From NCBI GenBank assembly GCA_023391015.1, contig JAEWBT010000040.1, positions 1-17,627 on the forward strand: 17,627 nucleotides of DNA, given 5' to 3'. The notes below the pieces were generated by a model. The model was not told the origin of the DNA and made no database searches. It saw only the letters and a list, made by a program, of their open reading frames with translations. The DNA comes from Bacteroidota bacterium. GTDB taxonomy: Bacteria > Bacteroidota > Bacteroidia > Chitinophagales > Chitinophagaceae. This document shows positions 5,321 to 13,372 of the stretch, in pieces. The number at the start of each line of letters is the position of its first letter. Position 1 is the stretch's first letter. Position numbers and translations under genes: made by a program.

Positions 5321-5362
5321 GGGCATTAAAAAGGCCCTTTACCGAGGTTTGTAAAGGGCCTT
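5321..5362 (-). terminator. Intrinsic terminator after the 5402-5863 gene
   Basis: AAGGCCCTTTAC (5331-5342) pairs perfectly with GTAAAGGGCCTT (5351-5362) around an 8-nt loop. On the minus strand the stem is followed by TTTAATG. It lies 40 nt after the stop codon at 5402, with a TTTCCGGAAA copy in between. Confidence 0.85.
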
Positions 5363-5401
5363 ATAAACAGGTAGGAACGGTAGAATTTCCGGAAATTCCC
5401 C

Positions 5402-5863
5402 TTACCGCTTAATCAAAAACCGCTGCGGTTTACCGTTCCCGATTTTCCCGCCGGTGCTTTCCAGCCGGATGCCGGAAATGTAAGCCGTATCACGTGCTTT
5501 CACCCGTTCCGGCAACAAATTTTTGATGCCTTGAGAAATGGTATCGCCGGGGCAGTATTCTTTTAGATATTCAGTTACAAACAAGGGATTGCCGGCAGAA
5601 TCTTCATACACGCGGTTTTCCAGGTAAATAAAATCGAAACCTTTTACCTGCCAGCCATTGTCTGCTGCCACTACCCGGCTTCCTAATAATTTCCGGAAAT
5701 CCTGCACGCTCACCGACTTAGAGGCAGTTGTGTCTCCCTCCCCCCAGCGAACGGCGATTTCCGGAACAGCGACCTTCTTAGGCGTTTTGTCCTTCGTACC
5801 GTTCTGGGCAAAAAGCGTAAAGGCAAGGACTGAGAGCGCCAGTAAAAAAGCAGGTTTTTTCAT
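5402..5863 (-). CDS. Secreted protein of unknown function
   Basis: 153 residues with a Sec signal peptide (MKKPAFLLALSVLAFTLFA, probable cut before Gln20). The mature protein is a mixed strand-and-loop domain: KSVSVQDFRKLLGSRVVAADN, GWQVKGFDFIYLENRVYEDSAGN, ERVKARDTAYISGIRLESTGG and a C-terminal RFLIKR. The layout, with a strand carrying VKGFDFIY followed later by a 'ARDTAYISGIRLEST' strand, is reminiscent of the C-terminal domain of the gliding/T9SS protein GldM. This is weak and it is not called as such. Monocistronic in appearance: terminator downstream and a TTTCCGGAAA copy 6 nt before the ATG. Confidence 0.7.
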   Translation of the reverse strand: MKKPAFLLALSVLAFTLFAQNGTKDKTPKKVAVPEIAVRWGEGDTTASKSVSVQDFRKLLGSRVVAADNGWQVKGFDFIYLENRVYEDSAGNPLFVTEYLKEYCPGDTISQGIKNLLPERVKARDTAYISGIRLESTGGKIGNGKPQRFLIKR

Positions 5864-5910
5864 CTTAATTTCCGGAAATAAAAGGGTTTAAACAAGAATC
5901 ACATCCCTTT

Positions 5911-5940
5911 ATGAAACATGAAACATAACACATGAAACAT
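5911..5940. repeat. Short ATGAAACAT direct repeats behind valS
   Basis: ATGAAACAT occurs three times within 30 bp, the first two overlapping, directly after the valS stop region. On the minus strand these give TATGTTTC, one base off the TAnnTTTG -7 consensus, so they could include the promoter of the gene at 5863. Only the repeat itself is certain. Confidence 0.6.
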
Positions 5941-5943
5941 AGC

Positions 5944-8559
5944 CTACAGCGCTGCCAGACTTTCTTCCAGCGCGCCAATCTTGGCCAGCGCGTCGGATTT
6001 TTTCTTTTGTTCAGCGGCTACCACCTGCGGCTGTGCGTTCTGCATAAACTTCTCGTTGCCCAGCTTTTTCTCCACCGACTGTAAAAAGCCGCGCAAATGC
6101 TGAAGCTCTTTTTCCATTGCTTCGCGTCCACCAGCACTTTCAGCCCCGCCTTTCAGATACAGTTTGTCGGTTCCAACCACAAGCGTCTGGTAACCGGCGG
6201 GCGGCGTATCGGTGAAATCTAAGGTTTCCAAACCGGCACTGCGCATCAGGGTATCGGTGTGGCGGGTATAGAAATTTGGATTGGACGTAGCCACAGAGAC
6301 GGCTACTTTCTCTTTGGGTTTAACACCTGCCTTCGCCCGGCTGTCGCGCAGCGCAGTGATAACAGATTGGAGCTGCGTTCCTTCTGCCAGCAACGCTTCG
6401 TCGGCGTTATTTTCCGGAAATTCAGCCTTCGCAAACAGCAAATCGCCCTTTTCGCGAAGCCGCAGTGTTTGGTAGATTTCTTCCGTCACAAACGGCATAA
6501 ACGGATGCAACAGTTGCAGCAAGGCATCCAAGCAATCGGCGGCAGCGGTCCATACTTTTCCGGAAAATGAGGCTTCCGGAGCGGGCTTGATCCACTCCAA
6601 AAACCACGAGCAGTAGTCGTTCCAGATCAGCGAATAGATTGTTTTCAGGGCTTCGCTGAGGCGGAAATCTCCCATCAACGCATCTACCTCGGCGGCCACC
6701 TTGGCAATCCGCGCCTGCATCCAAGCAACCGCGAAGATTTCCGGCGCGGTGGGCGCAACGTTGTCTGAAACGCGCGCCTTCCAGGAATGCACCAGCTTCA
6801 TCGCGTTCCACATCTTGTTGATAAACGCACGGCCCTGCTCAATCTGCGCTTCGTCGTACAGCAAATCGTTTCCGGCAGGCGACGAGATAATCACGCTAAA
6901 CCGAATGGCATCGGCCCCGTTATCGGCAATCAGTTGCAGCAGGTCGGGCGAGTTGCCGAGGCTTTTGCTCATCTTCCGGCCCTGCTTGTCGCGCACGATG
7001 CCGGTATAATACACTTTTTGGAACGGAATTTTTCCGGTGTATTCCATGCCCGCCATAATCATCCGCGCTACCCAGAAAAAGATAATTTCCGGGGCGGTAA
7101 CGAGCGTAGCGGTTGGATAGTAATAAGAAAGATCGGTGTTGTTGGGGTCTTTGTTCCAGCCAAAAACCTCCAGCGGCCACAGCCAGCTCGAAAACCAGGT
7201 ATCCAGCACATCTTCATCCTGCCGCACGATGCGCCCGTCCGGGTTTTGGGCTTTGCACTGCGCAATTGCTTCTGCTTCGGTTTCGGCTACGTAAATAGTA
7301 CCCTTTTCGTCATACCACGCCGGAATGCGCTGTCCCCACCACAGTTGGCGGCTGATGCACCAGTCCTTGATGTTTTCCATCCAGTGGCGATACAGATTCC
7401 GGAATTTTGGTGGGAAAAAGCTGATTTCTCCGTCCATCACCACGTCGAGCGCAGGTTTGGCCATCTCGTCCATTTTGCACCACCACTGCATGCTCAGTCG
7501 CGGCTCAATCACGGCCTGCGTCCGCTCGCTGTAGCCCACCGGACTGCTGTAAGCTTCTTCTTTTTCTACCAGGCCTTCTTCCTTTAGCAAGGCAATAATT
7601 TTCTTCCGCGCTACAAACCGGTCTTCGCCCACAAACACGCCTGCGGCTTCGCTCATGGTGCCGTCGGCGTTCAGCGTGTCAATCACCTCCAGATTGTGTT
7701 TTTGGCCGAGATTGTAGTCATTAATATCGTGGGCAGGCGTCACTTTCAACGCACCCGTTCCAAACTCGCGGTCGATGTAATCATCAAAAATAATCGGCAC
7801 TTTCCGGCCCGAAACCGGCACGATGCAATGCAATCCTTTCAGGTGGGCATAGCGCTCGTCTTCGGGGTGAACACAAACGGCCGTATCGCCCGGAATCGTT
7901 TCGGCACGCACAGTTGCAATGGTGATGAATTCGCCTTCGCGCTCGGCGATCGGATACTTTACGTACACCAGTTTCGACGGCGTTGGCTTGTGGATTACTT
8001 CTTCGTCGGAAAGAGCGGTCTGGGCTTTTGGGTCCCAGTTAATCATCTTTACGCCGCGGTAAATCCGGCCTTTCTGGTATTGATCCACAAATACGCGAAT
8101 GACCGCCGCGTAGTAGTCGGCGTCCATCGTGAAATGGGTGCGTTCCCAGTCCAGCGCGCAGCCCAGTTTCCGGAGTTGTTGCAGGATAATGCCGCCATAT
8201 TGTTCTTTCCAGCTCCAGGCGTGGCCCAGAAAATCTTCGCGGCTCAGCGTGCTTTTGTCAATGCCTTCGTCTTTCAAGCGAGCCACTACTTTGGCTTCGG
8301 TAGCAATAGAAGCGTGGTCGGTTCCGGGCACCCAGCAGGTATTAAAACCTTTGGCTTTGGCGCGACGGATAAGCGCATCCTGCACGGTGTTGTTCAGCGC
8401 GTGGCCCATGTGCAGCACACCGGTAACGTTGGGCGGCGGCATCACAATCGTGTAGGCCGGGCGGTCGTCGGGTTCGGAATGAAAAAGGCCGGCAGCTTCC
8501 CAGGCAGCGTACCATTTCTGCTCCGCCGACTGGTGATTAAAAGATTTTGAAATTTCCAT
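5944..8559 (-). CDS. valS: Valyl-tRNA synthetase
   Basis: Cytoplasmic class I aminoacyl-tRNA synthetase that charges tRNA-Val and edits mischarged Thr. 871 residues from ATG 8559, the normal size. The longer frame to 8610 adds 17 residues that overlap the promoter box and are not family-like, while MEISKSFNHQSAEQKWY is the expected N-terminus. The HIGH-type motif is HMGH (50-53) within PPPNVTGVLHMGHALNN. The KMSKS motif is at 529-533 in GRKMSKSLGNSPD. The editing domain lies in between (for example TVRAETIPGDTAVCVHPED), as does the GTDHASIATEAKV segment. The C-terminus is the long coiled-coil arm typical of ValRS (MEKELQHLRGFLQSVEKKLGNEKFM). A perfect -7 box lies 15 nt upstream, and a structured repeat block separates it from the gene before it. 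Confidence 0.97.
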   Translation of the reverse strand: MEISKSFNHQSAEQKWYAAWEAAGLFHSEPDDRPAYTIVMPPPNVTGVLHMGHALNNTVQDALIRRAKAKGFNTCWVPGTDHASIATEAKVVARLKDEGIDKSTLSREDFLGHAWSWKEQYGGIILQQLRKLGCALDWERTHFTMDADYYAAVIRVFVDQYQKGRIYRGVKMINWDPKAQTALSDEEVIHKPTPSKLVYVKYPIAEREGEFITIATVRAETIPGDTAVCVHPEDERYAHLKGLHCIVPVSGRKVPIIFDDYIDREFGTGALKVTPAHDINDYNLGQKHNLEVIDTLNADGTMSEAAGVFVGEDRFVARKKIIALLKEEGLVEKEEAYSSPVGYSERTQAVIEPRLSMQWWCKMDEMAKPALDVVMDGEISFFPPKFRNLYRHWMENIKDWCISRQLWWGQRIPAWYDEKGTIYVAETEAEAIAQCKAQNPDGRIVRQDEDVLDTWFSSWLWPLEVFGWNKDPNNTDLSYYYPTATLVTAPEIIFFWVARMIMAGMEYTGKIPFQKVYYTGIVRDKQGRKMSKSLGNSPDLLQLIADNGADAIRFSVIISSPAGNDLLYDEAQIEQGRAFINKMWNAMKLVHSWKARVSDNVAPTAPEIFAVAWMQARIAKVAAEVDALMGDFRLSEALKTIYSLIWNDYCSWFLEWIKPAPEASFSGKVWTAAADCLDALLQLLHPFMPFVTEEIYQTLRLREKGDLLFAKAEFPENNADEALLAEGTQLQSVITALRDSRAKAGVKPKEKVAVSVATSNPNFYTRHTDTLMRSAGLETLDFTDTPPAGYQTLVVGTDKLYLKGGAESAGGREAMEKELQHLRGFLQSVEKKLGNEKFMQNAQPQVVAAEQKKKSDALAKIGALEESLAAL

Positions 8560-8574
8560 GCGATAAAAAGCGGC

Positions 8575-8582
8575 CAAAGATA
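8575..8582 (-). promoter_or_regulatory. -7 box for valS
   Basis: TATCTTTG on the minus strand fits TAnnTTTG exactly and lies 15 nt before the valS ATG. No TTG is present at the usual -33 spacing. The resulting leader would be about 10 nt, similar to the arrangement at the arginase gene. Confidence 0.45.
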
Positions 8583-8616
8583 GCTTAGGCGGCGCGTAGG
8601 AGACCGCCAAAGGCGG

Positions 8617-8823
8617 AGTTGGACGCTAAAGCTGTTGGACAGTGTTTCGCACGGTGGACGCTGCGTTGTTGGAGGCTTCGCCGCTGGAAAAGTTGGAACT
8701 GCGTGTTGATACTTTCGACAATACGCAACTTGGAACCCCAACAATATTTAACGCCGGAACGGCTCCAACGTGGAACGCCAACGCCCGAAGGGCTGTCCAA
8801 CTGCACGAAGTGCGTCCAAAGGA
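8617..8823. repeat. Block of 'TTGGA + mini-hairpin' repeats in two opposed halves
   Basis: The 270-bp gap between valS and the gene at 8827 contains no gene. It is filled by units of (G)TTGGA plus a small hairpin. Plus-strand units at 8617-8700 have hairpins GCT-AA-AGC, GTGT-TTC-GCAC and GGC-TTC-GCC. Minus-strand units at 8760-8823 have GCAC-TTC-GTGC, GCCC-TTC-GGGC, CGT-TCC-ACG and GCCG-TTC-CGGC. The stems differ in sequence yet stay paired, and the loop is mostly TTC. The two halves point towards each other, so they also form a long imperfect inverted repeat. Between them is a further hairpin, GCGTGTTG (8701-8708) with CAATACGC (8719-8726). The family is related to the array at 1-132. Confidence 0.8.
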
Positions 8824-8826
8824 CCT

Positions 8827-9594
8827 CTACCGCACGTAATACTCGTCGAGCGAAAGGGTGAAATTGGCGTTGCGGTTGATATCCTTCATGGTGATGTAGG
8901 ATTTCAATTCGCCGTTTTCGTAGAAATTCCCTTCTACCAGAACGCCACCGGTTTTTTGGGCTGCGCGCAACTGCGGCGCAAAGGGCGAGCGCAGGCCTGC
9001 CGGAGCCATATTGGTGTTCAACTCAAACGTAACCCACATGGTGCTGGAAACCTTCCGGGGCGCATCCACGCAAATACATTCTTCGCAGCGCAGCGTCAGG
9101 ATGATTTTCTTTTTGCCGGTTTTGTGGCATTTCCAGTTTTCCTCTGCAAACTTCGGCGTGGCGGCCAATGGGTTTTGAATGCAAGAGGCCCCGTTCAGCT
9201 CCATTGCCAGCGCCGATTTCCGGGATGGCGCAATCAGCAGCACGGTGTTATTGTCAAAGTCATACACCGCCATCGCGTCGGCCCGGGCGGTACCGGCAGC
9301 AGGGTCATTTTCGCCTGCGCAGGTAGCCATCCAGGAACGCGTGGGGTTGATGTAATACCGCATTTCGTTGGATTGCTTAAACCCATTGCGATAATACTGC
9401 ACCCCCGAAAGCGTTACCGAAAGGGGAAAACGGTATTCCGGCTCATACTCAACAGCCAGCGGCGCACTGGCCGGACGCATCAGTCCTGCCATAGAGATGT
9501 CTCTATGAAGACCCGCCTGACGGCCTAAAGTACCCTGCGCCCAAAGACACGAAGCAGGAAGTACACAAAAAACACCAACAATCCAGAATTTCAC
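8827..9594 (-). CDS. Secreted DUF4412-like protein
   Basis: 255 residues. The N-terminus MKFWIVGVFCVLPASCLWA is a Sec signal peptide with a probable cut before Gln20. The body follows the pattern of the DUF4412 family common in Bacteroidota. It has an AVYDFDNNTVLLIAPSRKSALAMEL strand pair (a bound or reacted field followed by storage value) and later GKKKIILTLRCEECICVD, the 'K.ILG..C.EY' motif, then TMWVTFELNTNMAP. Five cysteines lie in the mature part (Cys92, Cys137, Cys155 and the CEEC pair). The function of the family is unknown; the product is expected in the periplasm or outer envelope. A -7 box lies about 45 nt upstream, and the gene ends at the repeat block before valS. Confidence 0.7.
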   Translation of the reverse strand: MKFWIVGVFCVLPASCLWAQGTLGRQAGLHRDISMAGLMRPASAPLAVEYEPEYRFPLSVTLSGVQYYRNGFKQSNEMRYYINPTRSWMATCAGENDPAAGTARADAMAVYDFDNNTVLLIAPSRKSALAMELNGASCIQNPLAATPKFAEENWKCHKTGKKKIILTLRCEECICVDAPRKVSSTMWVTFELNTNMAPAGLRSPFAPQLRAAQKTGGVLVEGNFYENGELKSYITMKDINRNANFTLSLDEYYVR

Positions 9595-9639
9595 GGCTCA
9601 GAAAGTAATCGTCGTTTCGATAGAGGAGGATTTACCCTT

Positions 9640-9647
9640 CAAAAGTA
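9640..9647 (-). promoter_or_regulatory. -7 box for the DUF4412-like gene
   Basis: TACTTTTG on the minus strand fits TAnnTTTG exactly and would give a leader of roughly 40 nt before the ATG at 9594. It lies in the 188-bp gap between divergent genes. No clear -33 TTG at proper spacing. No comparable box was found for the plus-strand DUF58 gene in the same gap. Confidence 0.4.
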
Positions 9648-9782
9648 GCCCAATTTGCAACCCATTTCCACCGCCTCCTGCACACTGGCATTGTATTTAA
9701 CAACAATTTGGAGCAGACTCGTAAGAGCTGTTAAACATGTTTTCCGGGGAGATTTTAAGGCCTTTCCGGACCTTTGAACGTC

Positions 9783-11141
9783 ATGCGTTTTTCCTTTTTT
9801 TTCCGGAATTTTCCGGTTCGCGCCGGCTTCTGGTTGCTGTGTCTGCTGCTGCTGGCGCTCTACCTTTTTTTAGGTGAACCGGCAAGCCCTCCCCAGGCCG
9901 AAGAAGCCGCTGTCAACGGACTTTTGCCGCTTGTCCGCACTTTGTTGCAAATGGGCTTTTTCCTGCTGGCTGCGGCACTGCTGCTGGCCCTGCTTTCCAC
10001 CGCAATTGCCTGGCTGTATTTCCGGAAAACGGCTGTCCGCAAAGCGCAAAAAATAGCGCTTTCGCTGGCTGCACAAGCCAATGACTTCCATTCTTATCAG
10101 CTGCTGAGAACGGGTTCTTTGGCGCCCTTCTGGGGCAATGTACAAACCGTGCTTTCTTTCAGCGACAATGAGCATACGGTCCCCGTCGCCCTCCAACCAA
10201 AGGGCTTTTGGGGATGGAAAAAAGAAAGTCTGCAAACGGCAACGGGTGCCCTGCACCTGCGTCACACCAAGGAGTACCGGCTGGAAGCCGTCCGGTTTTG
10301 GTTTCGGGATGCTTTCGGACTTTTTGCCTTGCCGGTAACGGTTGATGCAAAAGATATTTTCCTGCGCACGCCCGATGCGTTGGATGGAAGCCATCTGACC
10401 GTGAAGCCCCGCCGCGCCACCGAGCTCACCGAACGCGTGGACACGATGCAGCGCGTGGAAGGCGACCTGTACAACTCCCGCGTTTTTGCCACCGGCGACG
10501 ACATGCGGCGCATCCTCTGGAGCGTGTATGCCCGCAACCGCGAATTGATGGTCCGGATTCCGGAAATTTTTGAGCCGTATGCCTCGGTGCTGACAGTTTT
10601 TGCGGCTTTTAAAGCAACACTACCCACTACCTTCTCCCCAACCGAAGAGGCTGTCCAAACCGCACTGGACTTTTACAAAAGCGCCGTCTGGACCGTTTAT
10701 CAGGATCTTTCCAAAAACGGGAAAGAGCTGTCTTTTCTGCTGACAGGTGTAACCAACAGCCGTTCTAAACCAGAAACCGTCCGCCAGGCCATCGCCGCAG
10801 CACATTGGGACGCAGCCGAGGCCCTACCCGATTCCAAGACGCAGGTGATTGTCTTTTCCTCACTGGCCACGCCGGAGGATTTGGTAGCGCTGTTGGATGC
10901 TTTTTCCGGAAAACGAAGTGTGGTGTTGGTGCGGCTCTCCGAGGCATTCAACACTAAAAGCAAGAGTAGCTTTCTTTCCCGGATTCTCTTCCGCAGCAGT
11001 CGGGAAGGCAAAGAAGCCCGGTTGCAACAACTGCGAAGCCGGATGCTCGCCGCCCAGCTCCGGCAACGGGAAGAAAAGCTGCTTTCCATCCTGCACGAAT
11101 ACGACAGCCTCGCTGCCCAGTTGCCCGAAAAAGTAGCCTAA
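9783..11141 (+). CDS. DUF58 domain-containing membrane protein
   Basis: 452 residues from ATG 9783; the frame also allows a TTG three codons earlier. Two membrane segments lie at the N-terminus, about 14-31 and 56-80, followed by a basic cytoplasmic turn (FRKTAVRKAQK). The DUF58 signature is at 231-261: NSRVFATGDDMRRILWSVYARN then ELMVRIPE. A vWA-like remainder follows, with VIVFSSLATPEDLVALLDAF. The end (after about 400) is a long Arg/Gln/Glu-rich helix, probably coiled coil. DUF58 proteins usually accompany MoxR AAA ATPases and VWA or transglutaminase-like proteins. None of these partners is adjacent here, so the gene is on its own. Biochemical function is unknown. Confidence 0.85.
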   Translation: MRFSFFFRNFPVRAGFWLLCLLLLALYLFLGEPASPPQAEEAAVNGLLPLVRTLLQMGFFLLAAALLLALLSTAIAWLYFRKTAVRKAQKIALSLAAQANDFHSYQLLRTGSLAPFWGNVQTVLSFSDNEHTVPVALQPKGFWGWKKESLQTATGALHLRHTKEYRLEAVRFWFRDAFGLFALPVTVDAKDIFLRTPDALDGSHLTVKPRRATELTERVDTMQRVEGDLYNSRVFATGDDMRRILWSVYARNRELMVRIPEIFEPYASVLTVFAAFKATLPTTFSPTEEAVQTALDFYKSAVWTVYQDLSKNGKELSFLLTGVTNSRSKPETVRQAIAAAHWDAAEALPDSKTQVIVFSSLATPEDLVALLDAFSGKRSVVLVRLSEAFNTKSKSSFLSRILFRSSREGKEARLQQLRSRMLAAQLRQREEKLLSILHEYDSLAAQLPEKVA

Positions 11142-11224
11142 GCTCTTACAGCGGAACGATATTTTTCAGGGGTTCAGCAACCGTTTGTAAAACCATCTCT
11201 TTTCTCCCAAAAAACACAACAACC

Positions 11225-11731
11225 ATGGGACTCTTTTCTTTTATCCGCGAAGCCGGCAAGAAAATCTTTAAATCGGGCGACGAAGTGCGCCAGGCCGACC
11301 CGGCTGCCAGCGCCGAGGCCATTCACCAGCAACAACTGGCGGCCCTGCGCGCCCACGTGCAAGGCATGGGGCTGAACATCAAAAACCTCGACGTGCGCTT
11401 CGACGCTGCTGATGGCGAGGTAGTGCTCACCGGCGAAGCCGCTTCCCGCGCCGATTACGAAAAGGCAGCCCTGATGGCCGGCAATGTTTCCGGAATTTAC
11501 AAGGTGGACAACCAGATGACCATCGCCCCGGCAGCACAGGCTCAGCCGCAGGAAGCCGAAAGCGATACCTACGAAGTAAAAAAAGGCGATACGCTTTGGG
11601 CCATTGCAGAACACTATTACGGCAGCGGCGCGAAATACAAGCAAATCGTGGAAGCCAACCAGCCGATGATTAAAAACGAAAACGAAATTTATCCCGGTCA
11701 GGTATTGCGCATCCCCAAACAACACGCTTAG
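11225..11731 (+). CDS. kbp: BON-LysM protein, Kbp/YgaU-like
   Basis: 168 residues resembling E. coli Kbp (YgaU/LysM) over the whole length. The shared MGLF.F N-terminus has no signal peptide. A BON domain spans about 33-103 (LDVRFDAADGEVVLTGEA, GNVSGIYKVDNQMTI) and a LysM domain about 115-164 (YEVKKGDTLWAIAEHYYG, then NEIYPGQVLRIP). E. coli Kbp is a cytoplasmic K+-binding protein. Whether this one binds K+ cannot be told from sequence, and the symbol is by homology. The linker (104-114) is Ala/Gln/Pro-rich. It is followed after about 100 bp by a YidB-like gene and may share its transcript, though a 28-bp palindrome lies between. Confidence 0.85.
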   Translation: MGLFSFIREAGKKIFKSGDEVRQADPAASAEAIHQQQLAALRAHVQGMGLNIKNLDVRFDAADGEVVLTGEAASRADYEKAALMAGNVSGIYKVDNQMTIAPAAQAQPQEAESDTYEVKKGDTLWAIAEHYYGSGAKYKQIVEANQPMIKNENEIYPGQVLRIPKQHA

Positions 11732-11773
11732 CGGTGCCTCTTGGTTCCTAGCCGGCACATGCTATACCGTTCC

Positions 11774-11801
11774 GTAGCGACAAGGCATGCCTTGTCGCTA
11801 C
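11774..11801. repeat. Perfect 28-bp palindrome between kbp-like and YidB-like genes
   Basis: The sequence GTAGCGACAAGGCA (11774-11787) is followed immediately by its exact reverse complement (11788-11801), centred on GCATGC. There is no T-tract, so it is not a standard intrinsic terminator. It looks like a REP or attenuator-type extragenic palindrome. A direct repeat CCTAATCCCT follows at 11801-11810 and 11815-11824. Confidence 0.9.
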
Positions 11802-11833
11802 CTAATCCCTAAAACCTAATCCCTCTTTTTTTC

Positions 11834-12415
11834 ATGTTAGAACAGTTTCAAAGCCTTGCCGGCGAGGTGGTTCCGCAGGCCCTGCCGCCGCAAGCCCAGC
11901 AGGAAGGCATTTCACAGGCCGCCGTTTCACAAGTAGCCTCCCAAAGTCTTTTTTCAGGCATGCAGGAAATGCTTCAAAAGGGCGGGCCGGGAGCCCTGAA
12001 AAATCTTTTTCAGGGCGTGGCGCAGGGTGATACCTCCAACCCGCAAATGCAGCAAATGACGTCTCATTTTTCCGGAAATCTCACCAACCAACTGGGCATT
12101 AGCTCCGGCATGGCCAAGACCATTGCGATGGCGGTCATCCCTATGCTGATCTCCCATTTCTTCAACCGCACCAAAGACCCAAACAACCGGTCTTTCGACA
12201 TCACCAGCATCCTCGGCTCCCTTATGGGCGGCGGACTGGGCGGGATGTTGGGCGGCGGCAACAGCGGCGGCGGTGGGTTGGGCAGTGTGCTCGGTGGGAT
12301 GCTGGGGGGTGGCGCACCGGCAGCGCGCACCCAGCAATCGGGTCTTGGCGGCATGCTGGACCGCGATGGCGACGGCGATACAGATTTAGCCGATTTGATG
12401 GCAATGTTCCGCTAA
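11834..12415 (+). CDS. YidB/DUF937-like protein with Gly-rich middle and calcium-loop-like end
   Basis: 193 residues, cytoplasmic-looking with no signal peptide. The N-terminal 110 residues are Gln/Ala-rich helices (FQSLAGEVVPQALPP, LFSGMQEMLQKGG, MAKTIAMAVIPMLISHFF), fitting the DUF937/YidB family. A long Gly-Met-Leu low-complexity stretch follows (about 138-165, GGGLGGMLGGGNSGGGG...). The protein ends in LDRDGDGDTDLADLMAMF, an EF-hand or dockerin-like D-x-D-G-D-x-D-x-x-D loop. Function unknown. It lies directly behind the Kbp-like gene and ahead of a bidirectional terminator, suggesting a two-gene unit. Confidence 0.7.
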   Translation: MLEQFQSLAGEVVPQALPPQAQQEGISQAAVSQVASQSLFSGMQEMLQKGGPGALKNLFQGVAQGDTSNPQMQQMTSHFSGNLTNQLGISSGMAKTIAMAVIPMLISHFFNRTKDPNNRSFDITSILGSLMGGGLGGMLGGGNSGGGGLGSVLGGMLGGGAPAARTQQSGLGGMLDRDGDGDTDLADLMAMFR

Positions 12416-12460
12416 AGGTTGCGACGCTGCGATTGCAATAACCTTTCCTTAAATGACTTG

Positions 12461-12498
12461 AAAAGCCCGTGAGGTTATAGAAACCTCACGGGCTTTTT
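12461..12498. terminator. Bidirectional intrinsic terminator
   Basis: AAAAGCCCGTGAGGTT (12461-12476) pairs perfectly with AACCTCACGGGCTTTT (12482-12497) around a 5-nt loop, with T-runs on both strands through the stem ends. It separates the convergent YidB-like gene (+) and MBL hydrolase gene (-). A TTTCCGGAAA copy (12496-12505) overlaps its right foot. Confidence 0.92.
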
Positions 12499-12517
12499 CC
12501 GGAAATAACTGGTTCTT

Positions 12518-13372
12518 TTAAAACAAGGAAATCTGCGCAACGGCTTCGGCTTTTTCCGCTGTTATGGGTGCTGATGCGGCTCCCTCTGGTGCCGTAATCC
12601 GAAAGACCGGGCTGCACTGGTAGCGCGAGGCCACGATGATTTCGGTGTGTTCGCGGTGGGGCAAAAAGGCTTGCAGGGCGCGGTCGGGGCTGTTGTTGTT
12701 TCCGGAAAGATGCGACAACAGTACGTGCGAGAGATAAGGCGAGCGGTGGTCGCGGAAAAGCGCCAACGCTTCGGTGTTGGAAATATGACCATAACCGCCG
12801 GAAATCCGGTGCTTCAGGTGGTAGGGATACGAGCCATTGGCCAGCATCTCTTCGCAGTAGTTGGATTCCAGAAAAACGGCGTGACAGGTTTTGAAATGCT
12901 GTATCAGCGCCTCGCAGCAGCGGCCAATATCGGTGAACACGCCGATGCGCACCCCACCATGTTCTACCACAAACGATACCGGGTCCACCGCGTCGTGCTT
13001 TTTGCGGAACGGCAGGATGTTGAGTTCCCCAACGGCAATCCAGCTATCGGCCTCAATGGCAACGCCGCGATGCACTGAGCGCCCCAGACGGCAGCGAAGC
13101 AAGGTTTTTTTGGTGCCCCAGATGGGCAGGTTCCAGCGGTGGGCCACCAGTTCCAGTCCGCGAACGTGATCGGTATGCTCGTGGGAAACAAAAATGCCGC
13201 GCACTTTAGACGGACACAGTCCCAGCGAATCCATCCGGCGGGCAATCTCCGAAAAAGAAGCACCGGCATCAATCAGCACGGCGTCGTTTGGGGTGCCTAC
13301 ATAGTAACAATTTCCGTTGGAGCCGGAACAAATAGAAGCAATCAGCACTTCGGGCGTCGTATTCTCCTTCAC
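12518..13372 (-). CDS. MBL-fold metallo-hydrolase, YycJ/WalJ-like
   Basis: 284 residues; cytoplasmic. The metal-binding motif HEHTDH is at 64-69, preceded by ASICSGSNGNCYYV (N-terminal strand and SGSxGN signature of the YycJ/WalJ group) and LIDAGAS (34-40). Further metal-site candidates are the Asp in GVFTDIG, and SHLSGNNN. The group comprises predicted phosphodiesterases or nucleases; WalJ of Gram-positives has 5'-exonuclease activity, but the substrate here is not known. The start is GTG at 13372, because an in-frame TGA lies two codons before it and the conserved N-terminus starts at residue 8. A perfect -7 box ends only 4 nt upstream, so the message could be leaderless. It ends at the bidirectional terminator. 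Confidence 0.85.
   Translation of the reverse strand: MKENTTPEVLIASICSGSNGNCYYVGTPNDAVLIDAGASFSEIARRMDSLGLCPSKVRGIFVSHEHTDHVRGLELVAHRWNLPIWGTKKTLLRCRLGRSVHRGVAIEADSWIAVGELNILPFRKKHDAVDPVSFVVEHGGVRIGVFTDIGRCCEALIQHFKTCHAVFLESNYCEEMLANGSYPYHLKHRISGGYGHISNTEALALFRDHRSPYLSHVLLSHLSGNNNSPDRALQAFLPHREHTEIIVASRYQCSPVFRITAPEGAASAPITAEKAEAVAQISLF

Noticed and set aside
5402..5863. GldM gene
   Set aside because: It is only 153 residues with a cleavable signal and no large N-terminal or membrane domain; resemblance is limited to part of a C-terminal strand pattern.
6787..8550. Two long plus-strand frames (266 and 284 codons)
   Set aside because: Both are antisense to the conserved valS coding sequence and reflect its codon bias.
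8560..8610. 17-residue N-terminal extension of ValS
   Set aside because: It overlaps the -7 box and repeat block and does not resemble ValRS N-termini; ATG 8559 fits.
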